Shown in pieces: positions 17,702-26,620 of a DNA stretch of 61,329 nt. The position numbers and the translations under genes were made by a program. Position 1 is the first letter of the stretch. Each line of letters begins with the position of its first letter. Location: contig JACZXH010000009.1 of the NCBI GenBank assembly GCA_022571715.1, positions 1 to 61,329 on the forward strand, given 5' to 3'. Under the pieces are notes generated by a model. It ran no database searches. It was not told the origin of the DNA and saw nothing but the letters and a program-made list of their open reading frames with translations. This DNA is from Bacteroidota bacterium (GTDB lineage Bacteria; Bacteroidota; Bacteroidia; Cytophagales; Cyclobacteriaceae).

Positions 17702-18579
17702 TTGGAAATCACGTAGATTAAGCTTGAGTATAGTTTACTTTTGATTGCAATTTTATTTGAAGTTATTCCGTTTTTTATGGCTTTATAATAGTTATATCGA
17801 TTATTTAAATATTTTTCACTTAATAAACTTACATAATAAGCATCTAACATTTGCGGCAAAATTTCTTTTATTTTAAAATTATATTTAGCCAATAATTTTT
17901 TAAAAGTATCTGGATTAAAATGATATAAGTGACGTGGTACATCGTACCCGGCCCAGTGCTCTTTATAATGATGTGCATCCCAGGACGCACAGTTCGGTAG
18001 TGCGACAATCAATATCCCTTTTTTTCGTAGCCGCGCATGCAGAGTCAAGAAAGTTTCATCCAATGGATAAATATGTTCGAGTACGTGCCACAAGGTTATC
18101 ACATCAAATTCCTGATTTTCCGGAAGGTCTTTCAAATCAGGGTAAATGGCGAGAGCCTTTATTTGCATCACCACTTTTCGGGTGTTTTCATCTGGTTCAA
18201 TTCCACTGCAATCCCAACCGTTTGTATTACACAGTTGCAGGAAATGCCCAGTCCCGCATCCAACATCAAGCAGCATTTTATTTCTACTGTAGTGTTCAAT
18301 AAGCCGGAGTTTTGATTTCAATGTAAAATGTCGGGCTATTTTATAGATAAAATTTACTGGAGAGTTGCTTTTGTTCGTATGTGAAATGTAATCTTCGGAC
18401 TGATAGTATTTTTGAACATCGGTCAAGGAAGGTCTTGGGTTTGTAAATTTAAGTTTACAATTTTCGCATTCCACAATAGCAAAACTTTCACCAGTAAGCA
18501 GGTGATCTTTTGCTATCAGGTAGTTACGAAAATGCCCACTGTGGCAAAGCGGGCATTTATCTAATCGTTCATACATCAT
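17698..18579 (-). CDS. class I SAM-dependent methyltransferase with zinc-ribbon N-terminus
   Basis: The 293-residue protein begins with two CxxC pairs (Cys9/Cys12, Cys38/Cys41) that form a small zinc ribbon. A Rossmann methyltransferase domain follows with SAM motif DVGCGTG (105-111), the acidic residue in GIEPDE and the LWHVLEHIYP block. This layout is typical of Methyltransf_11/23 enzymes found with sugar or polysaccharide biosynthesis genes, but here it lies within a housekeeping cluster, so substrate is unknown. Its start follows the stop of mnmG with no gap, and its stop overlaps the next ATG, so all three are probably on one transcript. Confidence 0.82.
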   Translation of the reverse strand: MMYERLDKCPLCHSGHFRNYLIAKDHLLTGESFAIVECENCKLKFTNPRPSLTDVQKYYQSEDYISHTNKSNSPVNFIYKIARHFTLKSKLRLIEHYSRNKMLLDVGCGTGHFLQLCNTNGWDCSGIEPDENTRKVVMQIKALAIYPDLKDLPENQEFDVITLWHVLEHIYPLDETFLTLHARLRKKGILIVALPNCASWDAHHYKEHWAGYDVPRHLYHFNPDTFKKLLAKYNFKIKEILPQMLDAYYVSLLSEKYLNNRYNYYKAIKNGITSNKIAIKSKLYSSLIYVISK

Positions 18580-20448
18580 TTATTTACCCAAATAAATCAT
18601 CAAAATTGATATATCGGCAGGCGATACCCCGCTGATACGTGATGCCTGGCCCAACGTTGACGGCTTTATCTTTTTAAGCTTTTCGCGGCCTTCGGCAGAC
18701 AATGCTTTAATGCTGTCATAATCAAAATCCGTATTCATATGCTGATTTTCAAGCGCATTGATTTTACCGGCAAGATGCTTCTCTTTTTTGATATAATAAT
18801 CGTATTTTATTTGAATCTCCACCTGATCTAGCGTTTCTTTACTATATGCATTCAGGTATTCTGAAAGCGAATCGTCAAGATGTTTTAGATTGTGGATACT
18901 GAATTCAGGTCGTTTCAACAAATTGATCGCAGGTGCCTTTTCACGTATTGTGGCGGTCCGAAAACCAATGAGAGTTTCATTTACTTCTTCTGGTACCACT
19001 TTTATTAGCTGCAGGTCCGCTTTAAGTTTACTGATATCATTTTTCTTATCAAGCACAGTATCCAGCCTTTTATCACAAATCAGGCCAAGATTGTGTCCTT
19101 TTTCGGTCAGTCGCAGATCGGCATTGTCCTGCCGGAGTAGAATACGGAATTCTGCACGAGAGGTAAACATGCGGTATGGTTCCTCGGTACCTTTATTTAT
19201 CAAGTCGTCTATCAGCACGCCGATATACGCTTCTGACCGCTTAAGTACAAACGGTTCCTTGCCTGTGATTTTCAAATGCGCGTTTATGCCTGCCATCAAC
19301 CCCTGGCTTGCTGCCTCTTCATAACCTGTGGTTCCGTTTATCTGGCCTGCTAAATATAGGCTATCGATCAGCTTGGTTTCGAGGGTTGGTGTCAGTTGCG
19401 TTGGCGGGAAATAATCATATTCGATCGCGTAGCCAGGCCTGAACATTTTCGCTTTTTCAAATCCGGGAATATTTCGCAGGGCCTTAAATTGTACATTTTC
19501 AGGCAGGGAAGTAGAAAATCCGTTCACATAAATTTCTATTGTGTTCCATCCTTCAGGTTCTACAAATATCTGGTGCCGAGTACGTTCTGCAAACCGGTTA
19601 ATTTTATCTTCAATCGACGGACAATACCGGGGTCCTTTGCCCTGAATGCGGCCGGTAAACATGGGAGACTTTTCAAATCCTGTTTTCAGAATTTCATGTA
19701 CCGCCGGATTTGTATAGGTGATATAGCAACTTTTCTGGTGTTTTAAGGGAGTTGTATCTGTGAAAGAAAATTTACCGGGTATTTCATCTCCCTTTTGCTC
19801 TTCCATCAAGTCATAATTAAGAGAACGACCATCAATTCTTGGCGGTGTGCCCGTTTTCATACGACCGGCTTCAAAACCCAGTATTACAAGTTGTTCAGTC
19901 AGTCCGGCGGCTGCTTGTTCGCCGGTTCGTCCGCCACCGAAATGTTTTTCCCCGATATGAATGATGCCGTTCAGAAAGGTACCGTTAGTCAGAATCACCG
20001 TTTTAGATCTTATTTCAAGTCCCATCCCTGTTTTCACTCCGCATGCTTTATTATCTTCCACGAGTATTTCTGACACCATTTCCTGCCACATATCCAGATT
20101 TTCGATTTGCTCAAGTGCATGCCGCCATTCTGCTGCAAAGCGCATACGATCGTTTTGAGTGCGTGGACTCCACATGGCAGGTCCTTTCGAACGGTTGAGC
20201 ATTCTGAATTGGATCATTGATTTGTCGGATACGATTCCTGACAACCCGCCCAGAGCATCTATTTCGCGTACTATTTGTCCTTTTGCCACACCACCCATGG
20301 CGGGATTGCACGACATCTGTCCGATAGTAGCCATATTCATGGTCACTAGTAGCACTTTTGAACCCATATTGGCAGCTGCAGCGGCGGCCTCACAACCTGC
20401 ATGGCCCCCACCAACCACAATCACATCATATTCAGGAAACATAACCAA
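18580..20448 (-). CDS. mnmG: tRNA uridine-5-carboxymethylaminomethyl modification enzyme MnmG
   Basis: The 622-residue protein matches MnmG/GidA across its whole length: FAD-binding VVGGGHAGCEAA (about 11-22), ATIGQMSCNPAMGG, GGGRTGEQAAAG, the RMKTGTPPRIDG block with its conserved Cys-replacing region, and the C-terminal helical domain. With MnmE it installs the cmnm5 group on U34 of certain tRNAs, using FAD and methylene-tetrahydrofolate. MnmE is not in the window. ATG at 20448 or the third codon (20442) are both possible; the second leaves the family-typical FPEYDVIVVGGG. A parS-type site lies 8 bases upstream of the first start, close enough for bound ParB to affect expression. Confidence 0.96.
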   Translation of the reverse strand: MVMFPEYDVIVVGGGHAGCEAAAAAANMGSKVLLVTMNMATIGQMSCNPAMGGVAKGQIVREIDALGGLSGIVSDKSMIQFRMLNRSKGPAMWSPRTQNDRMRFAAEWRHALEQIENLDMWQEMVSEILVEDNKACGVKTGMGLEIRSKTVILTNGTFLNGIIHIGEKHFGGGRTGEQAAAGLTEQLVILGFEAGRMKTGTPPRIDGRSLNYDLMEEQKGDEIPGKFSFTDTTPLKHQKSCYITYTNPAVHEILKTGFEKSPMFTGRIQGKGPRYCPSIEDKINRFAERTRHQIFVEPEGWNTIEIYVNGFSTSLPENVQFKALRNIPGFEKAKMFRPGYAIEYDYFPPTQLTPTLETKLIDSLYLAGQINGTTGYEEAASQGLMAGINAHLKITGKEPFVLKRSEAYIGVLIDDLINKGTEEPYRMFTSRAEFRILLRQDNADLRLTEKGHNLGLICDKRLDTVLDKKNDISKLKADLQLIKVVPEEVNETLIGFRTATIREKAPAINLLKRPEFSIHNLKHLDDSLSEYLNAYSKETLDQVEIQIKYDYYIKKEKHLAGKINALENQHMNTDFDYDSIKALSAEGREKLKKIKPSTLGQASRISGVSPADISILMIYLGK

Positions 20449-20455
20449 TTAAAAA

Positions 20456-20471
20456 TGTTCCACGTGGAACA
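20456..20471. other. parS: parS-type ParB-binding site, perfect palindrome
   Basis: The 16-mer TGTTCCACGTGGAACA is a perfect palindrome and equals the parS sequence described in Pseudomonas, one step from the Bacillus form TGTTTCACGTGAAACA. It sits in the mnmG leader. ParB binding here would mark the origin region for segregation. A second copy is 45 bases away. Confidence 0.88.
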
Positions 20472-20500
20472 CTTCAAATTTCTTCGATCAATGGCGGAAG

Positions 20501-20516
20501 TGTTCCACGTGGAACG
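20501..20516. other. parS: parS-type ParB-binding site, one mismatch
   Basis: TGTTCCACGTGGAACG differs from the perfect palindrome at 20456-20471 only in its last base. It ends two bases before the stop end of ybeY. Spacing of 45 bases between the two sites puts them on roughly similar faces of the helix (about 4.3 turns). Confidence 0.8.
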
Positions 20517-20518
20517 TA

Positions 20519-20944
20519 TTAAAACTGATACAAAGATAAGCAAGAGTCTTCTTTTTTACGCATCACATGCTTGTCTTCCTCAGATTTATCGTTATAGCCT
20601 AGTAAATGTATCACACCGTGTATCATGACCCGGTGTAATTCATGGTCAAAATGGTTTTTTAAGGATTTCGAATTTTCTTCAACCCGGTCGATGCTGATAA
20701 ATATGTCGGCTTCAATTGTACGAGCCTCATTCGACAAATCGAAGGTAATAACGTCAGTATAAAAATCATGGTTAAGATGCTTCAAATTGAGGGTGTGCAG
20801 GTATTCGTCCGAACAAAATATGTAATTAATATGTGTAATTTGTTTCCCCTCATTTTCAACAATGCGCTCGATCCATTCTATTGTTTGTTGTGGATTGTTC
20901 AGGATTTCGTGCACATCTTCGTAAAAAAATCTTATCAAAGGCAT
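20519..20944 (-). CDS. ybeY: endoribonuclease YbeY
   Basis: The 141-residue protein is a normal-length YbeY. The zinc motif reads HGVIHLLGYNDKSEED: the first two His are conserved and, as usual in Bacteroidota, the third position of the classic HxxxHxxGYDH is changed to GYND/KD with a later His (DKHVM). YbeY is a single-strand-specific RNase needed for 16S rRNA 3'-end maturation and ribosome quality control. It lies between the RsbW-like ATPase gene (3 bases upstream) and mnmG (70 bases downstream, across the parS pair). Confidence 0.9.
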   Translation of the reverse strand: MPLIRFFYEDVHEILNNPQQTIEWIERIVENEGKQITHINYIFCSDEYLHTLNLKHLNHDFYTDVITFDLSNEARTIEADIFISIDRVEENSKSLKNHFDHELHRVMIHGVIHLLGYNDKSEEDKHVMRKKEDSCLSLYQF

Positions 20945-20947
20945 GCA

Positions 20948-21349
20948 TTAATCTACATAGAAGCTCAATTCAACAATTCTTCCTCTATCCAGAAAAGCTA
21001 CTTCGTCAGCGAGATGTTTCATGAGAAATATACCCCTGCCGCCGGGCTTTGAGATATTTTCAGGCGCGGTGGGATCTTCGAGGTTGTTGTAATCAAATCC
21101 GTCTCCCTCATCAATGATAATAAACTTGATCAGACCGTCACTCAGCGACAGGGTGATTTTTACATTTTTATCCTTGTCTCTCTTATTGCCGTGTATGATT
21201 GCATTGTTAACGGATTCGGTCACAGAGATCATAATATTGCCATAGATATCATCATTAAGATTGAATTTATCTTTCGCATTGTCGATAAAACTCTCGATGA
21301 TACGTATGTTGTCAGATAACGACGGTATTTCAATGCTTATTTTATCCAT
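20948..21349 (-). CDS. RsbW-like anti-sigma factor/serine kinase (HATPase_c)
   Basis: The 133-residue protein is a single GHKL ATPase domain: N-box TESVNNAIIHGNKRD (about 48-62), G1 box IIDEGDGFDY (about 86-95) and G2 box PGGRGIFLMKHLAD. The size and lack of other domains match RsbW/SpoIIAB-type switch kinases, which bind or phosphorylate anti-sigma antagonists or sigma factors. No STAS partner or alternative sigma gene is adjacent, so its target is unknown. It lies 17 bases after the DUF4175 gene and 3 bases before ybeY, in the same operon. Confidence 0.82.
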   Translation of the reverse strand: MDKISIEIPSLSDNIRIIESFIDNAKDKFNLNDDIYGNIMISVTESVNNAIIHGNKRDKDKNVKITLSLSDGLIKFIIIDEGDGFDYNNLEDPTAPENISKPGGRGIFLMKHLADEVAFLDRGRIVELSFYVD

Positions 21350-21366
21350 TTAATAATGCAACAATA

Positions 21367-24300
21367 CTAATCAAATTTTTGATTTCCAATCCTTCTGAAA
21401 TACTCATTTACCTCCTTTTTATAATAGGGGTACAATTTAGGAGGCACGGTTTTCAACAATTCAATCTCTTTTTCCTTTGCCTTGAAGTATTCTTCAAAAG
21501 CCTTCGGAAGGGCTCTTTCATACTCTTTGGCACTGATCCCTTCACGTTCGTTGTCGAGTTCGCGTTCTCTCATTGCATTTTCAGCTTCGAGCAGCCGGGT
21601 AAGAATTTCCTTCTGACGCCTGATCGTTTGCTCGGTAAGGCGCTTGTTTACCAGGTCTATCTCCGTTTGTTCCATTTTCTGCATGGTGGAATTACGATTT
21701 TCTCCCTCCCCTTCATTTAGCTGGCTTTCCATTTCCTGCAAAGCTTTTCGTATCCTTTCCTGGTCGGCTGCCAATTTAGCCAATTCTTCAGATAATTTTC
21801 GACCGGTTTTACCGCTTCTTTTCAGTTGTTCAATCTGCTGATTCAATTGCTTTTGAAGTTCACTCAGGCTTGGAGTGCCCTGTTTACTGTTCATTGTCGG
21901 ATTGCCCATAGCCTCACCGAGGTTTTGCTGCATCATGGCCATTACATCATCTAGCATCAATGCGAGGTTGTTCATAGATGTCATGGCAAATTGTTGCTCA
22001 CTTACCGCCTTTGATTTCTTGCGATCCCGTACATTTTGAATGCTTTTGTCGAGGTGCGTATTCATTTCCGATACTTCACGTGTTACAAATGAACCAAGCT
22101 GACCTGCACGTTTTGCAAGTGAAAGCAGGCTGTCTTGTACGATTTTAGCATCATCACGAATCTTTAGTTGCCATTGCCCAAGATCAATAAACCGGGGATT
22201 CGTCTGATCCACCGTACGAAACTCTTTCATCAGTTCTTCCTGGTCAAAACTCAATTTTATCAGGTTGTACAAGATATCGCGCAGGTCGTTCAGATTGGCT
22301 TGCATCATTTGCATTTCCATCCCACTCTGCATCTGCTGAAGTTGCTTTGACAATCGCTGCATTTGCTGCTCCGATTTTTGCTGCGATTCCACCGCTTTCT
22401 TTCGCTTGCTTTTTTCAAGTGATTCTTTCGCATTTTGCATCTTCTCTTTTATGGACTCGATGTTTTCGGAGTTGTCTTGCAATGTATGTGGGTTTTTCAG
22501 GTCCTGGTTTAATTCGTTTAGCTCATCAAGAGATTCCTCAAATTCCTCAAATTCTTCCTCAAGTTGCTCCTGCTGCTCCTGCATCTCTTTCAGGTCACTT
22601 TCTTTGTCTCGTGTTTCCTCAGACAAATTCTTTTGTTCTTCAATCAGATTGTCTAATTGCTGTATAGTCTCTTCAAGTTCATAAGCAAATTTCATGCGTT
22701 TGAATAGTTCTAGCGTACGCTCAAGTTCCTGGATCAGGTTGTCTTCCTTCTGGTTTATTTTATCCAGAAGGTCCTGGATCTTCTCATTATTACGCGCTTC
22801 TTCCAGGAGTTTTTGAAGCTCCTCATACAACTTTCGGGTTTCTTCATCTAGCAATTCGTCGATAAGTTTTTCAATTTCGTCTAACTTTCTCTTTATTGCC
22901 TCGTTTTGTTGCTGAAACCGCTCCCTTTTTAATTTCTGCGCTTCGAATTGTTTTTTCAGTTGTTCTACCGCTTTATTAAGCATTTCCTTATCCTCAAGCA
23001 ACTCCTGCAGTTTTTTCATATCCTGCCAGTCGAGTTGCTTCTTACCCCTCAGCCGGTTTTCAATATCTTCCAGTTCTTTCTTAAAACGCTCGGCTTCTTC
23101 CAGCGTCTTTACCATATCTTCTAATGTTTTTGCTGATGATTCCGCGATGTCGGCTTGGATCTCTTTTTTACTGGGCATTCTGAAGGTATAAACTCCTGAT
23201 TTAGAGCTTTTTATGCCATTTACTCCGTCGTTATCCCACACTTGTACGTAGTATAATACATGTTCGCCCTCATGTATATCAAGGCTGTCAAGCACCCACC
23301 TGTAGAAGAAACTTTGATTTGATTGGTGCCGATTAAAAGGGATGGCTATAGATTCATTTGTCTGTTCTTTTCCCGCAGCGGATATTACAGAATAAACCAG
23401 CTTCAGATTTGTGATGCCGTAATCATCTGAAATGTTTCCTCCCAGAACCAAAAAGCTGTAAAGTACGGTGTCCTGGTAAACATTCAGATTAATGGCAGGA
23501 TATTCATCCGGAGTAACATTTATTTGATAACTAATTACATCCTTATTCCTGGAATAGTAGTTAGTTAACATTAATTTATAAGAGGTCGTTTTATTGAATT
23601 TCTTTTCAAATTCAAATATCTGATTATCAGTTGTTTGCACGTTATAAATTACCTCATCAAATGCGATATTCATCGTATCGGTATCCAGTGTGTTGAACTG
23701 CCACATTATGCGTGTTCCTTCAGGCACATTCAAGTTTCCAATGTTTTCGATGCGTTCAGGCCGTTTGCTCAGGTAAAACGGATAATTCAATAACACATTA
23801 AAATTCCGTAGATTTGGTCGGTTTACGACATTGATGATATGTTCAATGGAGCTAAATCCGGCGGCTTCAAAATGAATACGTTTGGACACCTGTATCCTGG
23901 AAAACGTATAAGAAAACTGCCCTGAGCCCAATGCGGCCATCTTGATTCGCCGTTCCTTATGCACGAGGTACACATTTTGTGGAATACCGGTGCCGGACAG
24001 CTTAAGCAAAACAGAGTGATCTTCGTTTTTAAAGGCAATAAGGCTGTTTTCGTCAGGCATAAATGTAAAAGGCGCTATCGGTTTGAACGTTTGCCTGAAG
24101 CTGACGATTCTTTTAGTGCTCGTAGTGAAAAGCTGGGGTGCAAATAGTAAGATCAAAAGGAACAGCACCATAAAAGGTGCCAGATATTTTAAATAATGCT
24201 GGTTTTGCCGCAGATCGATTGCTTGTGTAAATGACATAGAGGTAAATGCCTGTGCCCGCTGCTTCAGACTTGCCTGTACCAGGGCGTTGTCGTCGTCATA

Positions 24301-24651
24301 GCGTTTAAGTTGTAGAAAATTGAGAAGCCGGTCGCTCACTGAGGGCAAATGTTTTCCAATATGGCGTGCAGCATTTTCGTCAGATATTCCTGATGAAATG
24401 TGGAATAGGTACAATACGGGTCTTGCAATAAATTTATATACCAAAAACAAGGCTAGAATAAGAAATCCGAAGAAGAAAAAACCTCTTCCGAAAGAACTCA
24501 GTCGGGCAAAAAACTCAAGAGAAGTGATAGCGATATATACACCCAGAAGCAAAGCTAGGGCGATAATGCTCCCTTTAATTAGTTGATTTACATAAAATTT
24601 CTTTTTAAAATTTCTAATTTGTAAATAAACCTGCTTTTCTTCCATCTTCAA
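21367..24651 (-). CDS. DUF4175 family large coiled-coil membrane protein
   Basis: The 1094-residue protein has hydrophobic helices near the N-terminus (about 25-50, 57-78 and 155-175), a beta-rich periplasmic-type domain (about 190-490, including the VWDNDGVNGIKSSKSG segment), then about 450 residues of highly charged coiled coil (roughly 495-960), rich in Glu, Lys and Gln. This matches DUF4175, conserved in Bacteroidota and some Proteobacteria without an assigned function. The sequence suggests an envelope-spanning or envelope-anchored filament. Translation could also start at the third codon (MEEKQ). It heads the leftward cluster with the RsbW-like gene, ybeY and mnmG. Confidence 0.82.
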   Translation of the reverse strand: MKMEEKQVYLQIRNFKKKFYVNQLIKGSIIALALLLGVYIAITSLEFFARLSSFGRGFFFFGFLILALFLVYKFIARPVLYLFHISSGISDENAARHIGKHLPSVSDRLLNFLQLKRYDDDNALVQASLKQRAQAFTSMSFTQAIDLRQNQHYLKYLAPFMVLFLLILLFAPQLFTTSTKRIVSFRQTFKPIAPFTFMPDENSLIAFKNEDHSVLLKLSGTGIPQNVYLVHKERRIKMAALGSGQFSYTFSRIQVSKRIHFEAAGFSSIEHIINVVNRPNLRNFNVLLNYPFYLSKRPERIENIGNLNVPEGTRIMWQFNTLDTDTMNIAFDEVIYNVQTTDNQIFEFEKKFNKTTSYKLMLTNYYSRNKDVISYQINVTPDEYPAINLNVYQDTVLYSFLVLGGNISDDYGITNLKLVYSVISAAGKEQTNESIAIPFNRHQSNQSFFYRWVLDSLDIHEGEHVLYYVQVWDNDGVNGIKSSKSGVYTFRMPSKKEIQADIAESSAKTLEDMVKTLEEAERFKKELEDIENRLRGKKQLDWQDMKKLQELLEDKEMLNKAVEQLKKQFEAQKLKRERFQQQNEAIKRKLDEIEKLIDELLDEETRKLYEELQKLLEEARNNEKIQDLLDKINQKEDNLIQELERTLELFKRMKFAYELEETIQQLDNLIEEQKNLSEETRDKESDLKEMQEQQEQLEEEFEEFEESLDELNELNQDLKNPHTLQDNSENIESIKEKMQNAKESLEKSKRKKAVESQQKSEQQMQRLSKQLQQMQSGMEMQMMQANLNDLRDILYNLIKLSFDQEELMKEFRTVDQTNPRFIDLGQWQLKIRDDAKIVQDSLLSLAKRAGQLGSFVTREVSEMNTHLDKSIQNVRDRKKSKAVSEQQFAMTSMNNLALMLDDVMAMMQQNLGEAMGNPTMNSKQGTPSLSELQKQLNQQIEQLKRSGKTGRKLSEELAKLAADQERIRKALQEMESQLNEGEGENRNSTMQKMEQTEIDLVNKRLTEQTIRRQKEILTRLLEAENAMRERELDNEREGISAKEYERALPKAFEEYFKAKEKEIELLKTVPPKLYPYYKKEVNEYFRRIGNQKFD

Positions 24652-24739
24652 TCCCGAATAGCCTATAAAGATACTTATTAATGGCAGTAACGCTGATATA
24701 GGGTTATAAAATAAATTATTATATACAATAATTTAAAAC

Positions 24740-24762
24740 GTAAACGGGGCTATAACGTTTAC
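24740..24762. promoter_or_regulatory. inverted repeat upstream of the DUF4175 gene
   Basis: GTAAACG (24740-24746), nine bases, CGTTTAC (24756-24762) forms a dyad about 90 bases upstream of the leftward DUF4175 gene. Flanking AAAA on both outer sides extends the symmetry. It could be an operator. The rest of the gap 24652-25038 is AT-rich, and I see nothing else in it. Confidence 0.3.
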
Positions 24763-25038
24763 TTTTAGAATGTGGGTTGGGTTTATAAATAGTGCTTAAC
24801 ATCCGGGTTAGTCAAAATCCGGTAAAGTATCATGTGTGATGTTTCGGTTAAGTCATCGTAAATTTTTGTTCTTGACAAGGCAAGAAATTTGCGCATAGAA
24901 GCAGCAATATTTTTAAAATTAAAAGATAATAGCACTAGGCAAATGCCGATTAATCATATTTGAAACGTTACAAACCGAATCAATTGAAGACATCTTTTTT
25001 TGGAATAAAATAGATCTAGATCGCTATTCTTGTAAAAT

Positions 25039-25398
25039 TCAGAAACGAAAATCAAATTCCTTTTCGAAGTATTCAAGTACCTGTATTTTGAGTAATTTTT
25101 CCTGTTCTAGCAGATCAAAACGGGGTAAGTTTTTGATTAATTTCCAGTGTGGCCAGCCATCCTCATCAAGACCTTCAAGCTCATAAAATCCGGAGTAACT
25201 GAGTACTTTGCATATGGCAATATGCATTAGGTCCTGCTTTTCTTCTTTCGAAAACGATCGTTTACCCTGTCCCAGCTCCTGGGTGCCTATCAGAAAGAGT
25301 ATGGCATTGAGATCACCGGGTTTTTTCCCGATAATCTTTTCAAGATGCTGAAGAAGCTTATTCCACGAACGTTCAAATGTTAAGTCTCGATTATACAT
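25039..25398 (-). CDS. conserved hypothetical protein
   Basis: The 119-residue protein has no signal peptide or membrane helix. It looks like a compact helical protein with well-patterned segments: FERSWNKLLQHLEKIIGKKPGDLNAILFLIGTQ, an acidic-basic SKEEKQDLMH helix, a WPHWKLI motif and an EKLLKIQVLEYFEKEF tail. I do not recognise a named domain, but the codon use and regular amphipathic pattern support a real gene. It stands alone; an apparent decayed decarboxylase gene lies immediately upstream on the same strand. Confidence 0.65.
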   Translation of the reverse strand: MYNRDLTFERSWNKLLQHLEKIIGKKPGDLNAILFLIGTQELGQGKRSFSKEEKQDLMHIAICKVLSYSGFYELEGLDEDGWPHWKLIKNLPRFDLLEQEKLLKIQVLEYFEKEFDFRF

Positions 25399-25418
25399 GT
25401 ATCAGAAATTAATAAAAA

Positions 25419-25612
25419 TCAGAAGCCGGCAGTTCCTCCCAGCATTAAAAGGCCTTTACATTGATTAGGACACAATGGTACCTCCGATCAGGCTGGCAAT
25501 TTCAAATACTTCCTATACCTTGTCTTTGGTCTGTCCCTCATCCCTGCATTTTCCCAATAGTTTTTAATATGTCGTCACATTGCAAAACTATTGTGCAGGC
25601 AAAGCCCCATCT
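25419..25612 (-). pseudogene. remnant of a carboxymuconolactone decarboxylase/AhpD-like gene
   Basis: Read on the minus strand through frame changes, the segment gives LQCDD (about 25571-25585), then HIKNYWENAGM, then GQTKDKV-stop-EVFEIASLIGGTIV (to about 25470), then CKGLLMLGGTAGF before a stop at 25419-25421. Together these resemble the second half of a CMD/AhpD-like domain, where CxxC or CDDCI and GGxIVIPHxR blocks are expected. At least two frameshifts and an in-frame TAG break it, so it is a decayed copy. The remainder of the gap, 25613-25795, shows no coding signal. Confidence 0.45.
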
Positions 25613-25795
25613 GAAAATGTATGAGTGTCAAAGCTGAATATTATTTTTATAATCTAATTGTTGCAATAAAGAATTTTTTTATTCATTTTTTCCCTACAGG
25701 TGTTAAATGTATTTTCTGAATTCATTTTTCGTCTGAATTTGTTATGAAAAGTAAATTTACTTGAATCCTCCAATCATTTCTAAATAGAAACCCTC

Positions 25796-26482
25796 ATGAA
25801 GGCCCTGTACGATTTTTTTTCACTGATTTACCCAGTTAATTGTCCGGCTTGTGGCAAAGCCATTGCAAAAGGTGAAACACTGTTGTGTACAATTTGCAGA
25901 TATGAACTTCCTGAAACCGGGTATCACAAAGTACAACAGAATCCTGTGGTCCAAAAATTTTATGGCAGAATAAAGTTCGAATTTGCGTTTTCATATTTGC
26001 ATTTTCATAAAAGCGGCATCGTTCAGGCGATATTGCATCAGTATAAATATCGAAATCAACCAGAAATCGGTGAAAAACTGGGCGAATGGTTTGCCCTTGA
26101 CATTCTTGATTCATTTTCGCCCATTCCATGGGACGTCATTATTCCGATACCGTTGCATCGTTCGAATGAAAAGAAAAGGGGATATAATCAAAGCAATTAC
26201 TTTGCTGCCGGCCTGTCGGGTATTCTGGGCATTCCCTGGTCTGATAAAGCGGTGATCCGGACAATGAAAAGCGAAACACAGACACATAAATCAAAAATGG
26301 AACGTTGGAAGAATGTAAAGGACATCTTTGAGGCATCGGATGCTGCGCTTATAAACAGTAAGCACATTCTTCTGGTTGATGACGTGATTACGACAGGGGC
26401 TACACTTGAATCATGTGGACAAATGCTTCTGGATGCGGGCGCTGCGAAAGTAAGCATTGCTACCCTGGCCACAGCACGATGA
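25796..26482 (+). CDS. ComF family protein (phosphoribosyltransferase fold)
   Basis: The 228-residue protein has an N-terminal zinc ribbon (Cys16, Cys19, Cys31, Cys34) and a C-terminal phosphoribosyltransferase domain with the PRPP-loop motif LLVDDVITTGAT (about 192-203). The IPIPLHRSNEKKRGYNQS block is diagnostic of ComF/GntX. ComF takes part in DNA uptake for transformation in Bacillus and Haemophilus; whether the role holds here is not known, and no other competence gene is nearby. The gene stands alone and is followed by a strong palindromic terminator shared with the convergent GldJ/K-like gene. Confidence 0.85.
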   Translation: MKALYDFFSLIYPVNCPACGKAIAKGETLLCTICRYELPETGYHKVQQNPVVQKFYGRIKFEFAFSYLHFHKSGIVQAILHQYKYRNQPEIGEKLGEWFALDILDSFSPIPWDVIIPIPLHRSNEKKRGYNQSNYFAAGLSGILGIPWSDKAVIRTMKSETQTHKSKMERWKNVKDIFEASDAALINSKHILLVDDVITTGATLESCGQMLLDAGAAKVSIATLATAR

Positions 26483-26560
26483 TCTATCCGATGACGATTT
26501 ACGGGGAGGTCATTTGCTAATTTGTTTTATTTGTTTAGGCTGATGTAATTCACAAATAAT

Positions 26561-26584
26561 AAAAGAGCCCTGCAGGGCTCTTTT
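26561..26584. terminator. bidirectional intrinsic terminator
   Basis: A perfect 24-base palindrome whose right half is CAGGGCTCTTTT: stem AGAGCCCTG/CAGGGCTCT flanked by A4 and T4 runs (T-rich past 26584). It lies between the convergent comF and GldJ/K-like genes and can serve both directions. Confidence 0.85.
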
Positions 26585-26620
26585 ATTGCAAAGGCTTTTA
26601 AAATTTCTGACCACTAAAAT

